6,235 bases of DNA from an uncultured Treponema sp. (GTDB taxonomy: Bacteria; Spirochaetota; Spirochaetia; Treponematales; Treponemataceae): positions 1 through 6,235 of the forward strand of contig NZ_CALHGC010000011.1 in NCBI RefSeq assembly GCF_938029485.1. Direction: 5' to 3'. This document shows, one piece after another, positions 4,971-6,235 of the stretch. The position numbers were made by a program, and so were the translations under genes. The first letter of the stretch is position 1; each line of letters starts with the position of its first letter. Under the pieces are notes generated by a model that was given only the letters and a program-made list of their open reading frames with translations, was not told where the DNA came from and ran no database searches.

Positions 4971-5978
4971 ATGTTCACCGTTGCCGATGCCCGCCGCTAC
5001 GCCGTTCATTTATTTGCACAGTCGGCAATCCTGAACACGCAGTCCCACTCATCCCTACTGCTCGATGCGGATGTGCTGCTGCAGCACTTTCTTGACAAGC
5101 CGCGGGCATGGCTTTTTGCGCACGACGATGCCGATATTTCCCCGATACGGGAAGCATTTTGCGCGGCGGCGGAGCAACGCTGTACCGGTTTACCCATTGC
5201 CTATATTACCGGAGAAAAAGATTTTTGGGGACTCTCGTTCAAGGTCAGCCCCGATGTGCTTATTCCTAAGCCCGACACCGAATTGCTGGTAGAGCGGAGC
5301 CTTGCCGTCATAAAAGAAAAAGCGGCAGCTCTCCGGCAGGAACAAACCTTGTTCATGCTCGACCCCTGCACCGGATCGGGCTGCGTTACAATATCCATTT
5401 TACATACGCTTGAATCTGAAGGCATCAGGAATATCTGCTGTATTGCTATTGATATTTCCCCCGCAGCCCTCGCCATAGCCCGCCTCAATGCACAGCGGCT
5501 CCTGTCGGCTGAAACACAAACTCGGCTGCACATCATCGAAGGAGATATGCGCGCATTGCCGGAAACCATTGCCCGCTTTGAAGAATCGCTGCAATTAGAC
5601 GCGACTCACTTTCCCAAAGCAGCCGATAGAACATCCTCGCCGCCTCTGAGTGCCGAAAACATCCGCTTTGACCTCATCGCGGCCAATCCGCCGTACGTGC
5701 CCTCCGGTCTGACGCAAGAACTGCTTAAAGACGGCCGGAATGAGCCGGCCTTAGCCCTCGACGGCGGCTTCGACGGCCTTGATTTTATACGCATTTTGAC
5801 AAATAATACCCGTACCGTCCTAAACGGCGGAGGAGTCATTTTAAGCGAAGTAGGCGAATACCATGCCCAAGCCGCAAGCAAGCTCTTTGAAACCGCAGGC
5901 TTTTCGGATGTCCGCATTCATCAGGATTTAGCGGGACAGGACAGATTAATCGAGGGCGTATCTGAGCAACCGCACTAA
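4971..5978 (+). CDS. prmC: Peptide chain release factor N5-glutamine methyltransferase
   Basis: PrmC (older name HemK) uses S-adenosylmethionine to methylate the GGQ glutamine of RF1 and RF2. The 335-residue product has the expected order: a helical N-terminal substrate-binding domain (1-75), the linker GEKDFWGLSFKVSPDVLIPKP (81-101) leading into PDTELLVE, the SAM-binding glycine motif DPCTGSGCVTISI (131-143), the acidic end of the next strand in IAIDISPAALAIA (158-170), and the substrate motif NPPY (239-242), whose Asn and Tyr-flanked pocket holds the glutamine. Asp192 in EGDMRALP fits a further SAM contact. The protein is longer than the roughly 277 residues of E. coli PrmC, mainly through a segment of about 30 residues (about 200-231) before FDLIAANPPY. 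No good Shine-Dalgarno sequence precedes the ATG, which lies 4 nt after the prfA stop; translational coupling is likely. Its stop codon lies inside a hairpin. Confidence 0.96.
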   Translation: MFTVADARRYAVHLFAQSAILNTQSHSSLLLDADVLLQHFLDKPRAWLFAHDDADISPIREAFCAAAEQRCTGLPIAYITGEKDFWGLSFKVSPDVLIPKPDTELLVERSLAVIKEKAAALRQEQTLFMLDPCTGSGCVTISILHTLESEGIRNICCIAIDISPAALAIARLNAQRLLSAETQTRLHIIEGDMRALPETIARFEESLQLDATHFPKAADRTSSPPLSAENIRFDLIAANPPYVPSGLTQELLKDGRNEPALALDGGFDGLDFIRILTNNTRTVLNGGGVILSEVGEYHAQAASKLFETAGFSDVRIHQDLAGQDRLIEGVSEQPH

Positions 5979-5996
5979 AACTATTTTAGCGGTTGC
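5966..5996 (+). terminator. Hairpin spanning the prmC stop codon, possible first of two terminators
   Basis: GCAACCG (5966-5972) pairs with CGGTTGC (5990-5996), and CTAAAA (5975-5980) with TTTTAG (5984-5989), around a CTA loop with a 2-nt bulge. The prmC stop TAA (5976-5978) lies in the left arm. Only a poor T tract (ATTCCTTTT) follows, so on its own it would terminate weakly. Confidence 0.5.
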
Positions 5997-6003
5997 ATTC
6001 CTT

Positions 6004-6042
6004 TTGCGGAAAATTTTTCCAAAATTTTCCGCAATTTATTTT
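6004..6042 (+). terminator. Intrinsic terminator after prmC
   Basis: TTGCGGAAAATTTT (6004-6017) pairs perfectly over 14 bp with AAAATTTTCCGCAA (6021-6034) around a TCC loop, followed by TTTATTTT. It begins 26 nt after the prmC stop and should end the transcript of the prfA-prmC group. Confidence 0.85.
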
Positions 6043-6104
6043 AAACGAAGGGCAATCACAGCAGCCGATAATAGATCAGAATCGCAGAATAATGAGGCTG
6101 TGGT

Positions 6105-6142
6105 TTTTGAAAATAGCCTTTCCGTAAGCCTTTTGAAAATAG
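6105..6142. repeat. 12-nt direct repeat TTTTGAAAATAG, two copies
   Basis: Exact copies lie at 6105-6116 and 6131-6142, 26 nt apart, with CCTTTCCGTAAGCC between them. They sit in the gene-free tail between the prmC terminator and the palindromic element at 6148. No function is evident. Confidence 0.5.
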
Positions 6143-6147
6143 ATGGT

Positions 6148-6235
6148 GTAGATACAAGGAGACAGCTGAAAATAAAGCAGAGGCGTATCTATGATACGTT
6201 GAGCATTTATTTTCAGCGTGCGACGCAGTAGATGC
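6148..6235. repeat. Nested palindromic element, probable structured intergenic repeat, reaches window edge
   Basis: GCTGAAAATAAA (6165-6176) is an exact reverse complement of TTTATTTTCAGC (6206-6217). Inside, GGCGTATC (6182-6189) pairs with GATACGTT (6193-6200) around a TAT loop, with a symmetrical GCAGA/GAGCA internal loop rich in tandem G-A oppositions. Outside, GTAGATAC (6148-6155) and GTAGATGC (6228-6235) can pair around a central tandem G-A mismatch, or be read as a direct repeat. No T run follows and no open frame looks real. The layout suggests a dispersed palindromic or miniature mobile-type element rather than a terminator; that reading is inference. The element may continue beyond the window. 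Confidence 0.6.

Noticed and set aside
6054..6108. Third terminator: AATCACAGC (6054-6062) paired with GCTGTGGTT (6097-6105) followed by a short T run
   Set aside because: The loop is 34 nt with no convincing inner stem; pairing is plausible but too weak to report as a feature.
6004..6231. 75-codon open frame after prmC
   Set aside because: It would start with TTG inside the prmC terminator stem and end inside the palindromic element, with no ribosome binding site and no domain pattern.
6148..6235. Integron attC site as an explanation of the terminal palindrome
   Set aside because: An integron is known in T. denticola, but the GTTRRRY and RYYYAAC core sites expected in attC are not seen at the ends of this palindrome.

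Overview
The window looks like chromosomal DNA of a host-associated spirochaete, most likely a Treponema of the oral group. This is inferred from the style of the AhpC, RF1 and PrmC proteins, the double-LysM envelope protein, the moderate GC content, and the pairing of prfA with an enlarged prmC (recalled, not searched, as also adjacent in T. pallidum). I could not run any database search, so the genus is an inference.

Layout. Positions 1-552 (minus strand) hold the first 184 codons of an exported double-LysM protein that runs off the left edge just as an M23 peptidase-like domain seems to begin. A divergent intergenic region (553-676) contains a sigma-70-type promoter for ahpC whose 17-nt spacer is almost filled by a 7-1-7 dyad. 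ahpC (677-1243) encodes a typical 2-Cys peroxiredoxin. A 381-nt gap (1244-1624) follows. It holds an imperfect direct repeat in 60-nt register, a very strong intrinsic terminator (1355-1396), a separate long perfect hairpin (1404-1439), and AT-rich sequence that probably carries the promoter of the next gene.

From 1625 to 5978 four genes run on the plus strand with no convincing terminator between them: a CPA2-type cation/proton antiporter, a protein with a Rossmann-like N-terminal domain fused to ankyrin repeats, prfA (release factor 1) and prmC (the methyltransferase that modifies the GGQ glutamine of RF1). prfA and prmC are 4 nt apart and form a clear functional pair. The antiporter and ankyrin genes are 39 nt apart, but a good promoter (TTGAAA, 17 nt, TATAGT) overlaps the antiporter stop codon, so the ankyrin gene can be transcribed independently with a very short leader. 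prmC ends in two successive hairpins, the second a clear intrinsic terminator.

The last 190 bases contain no gene I can support. They hold a 12-nt direct repeat and, at 6148-6235, a large nested inverted repeat that looks like a structured intergenic or mobile-type repeat element reaching the right edge of the window.

The genes most worth a second look are the ankyrin fusion protein, the ahpC operator-promoter and the terminal palindromic element. The translation-termination genes and AhpC are ordinary housekeeping functions.
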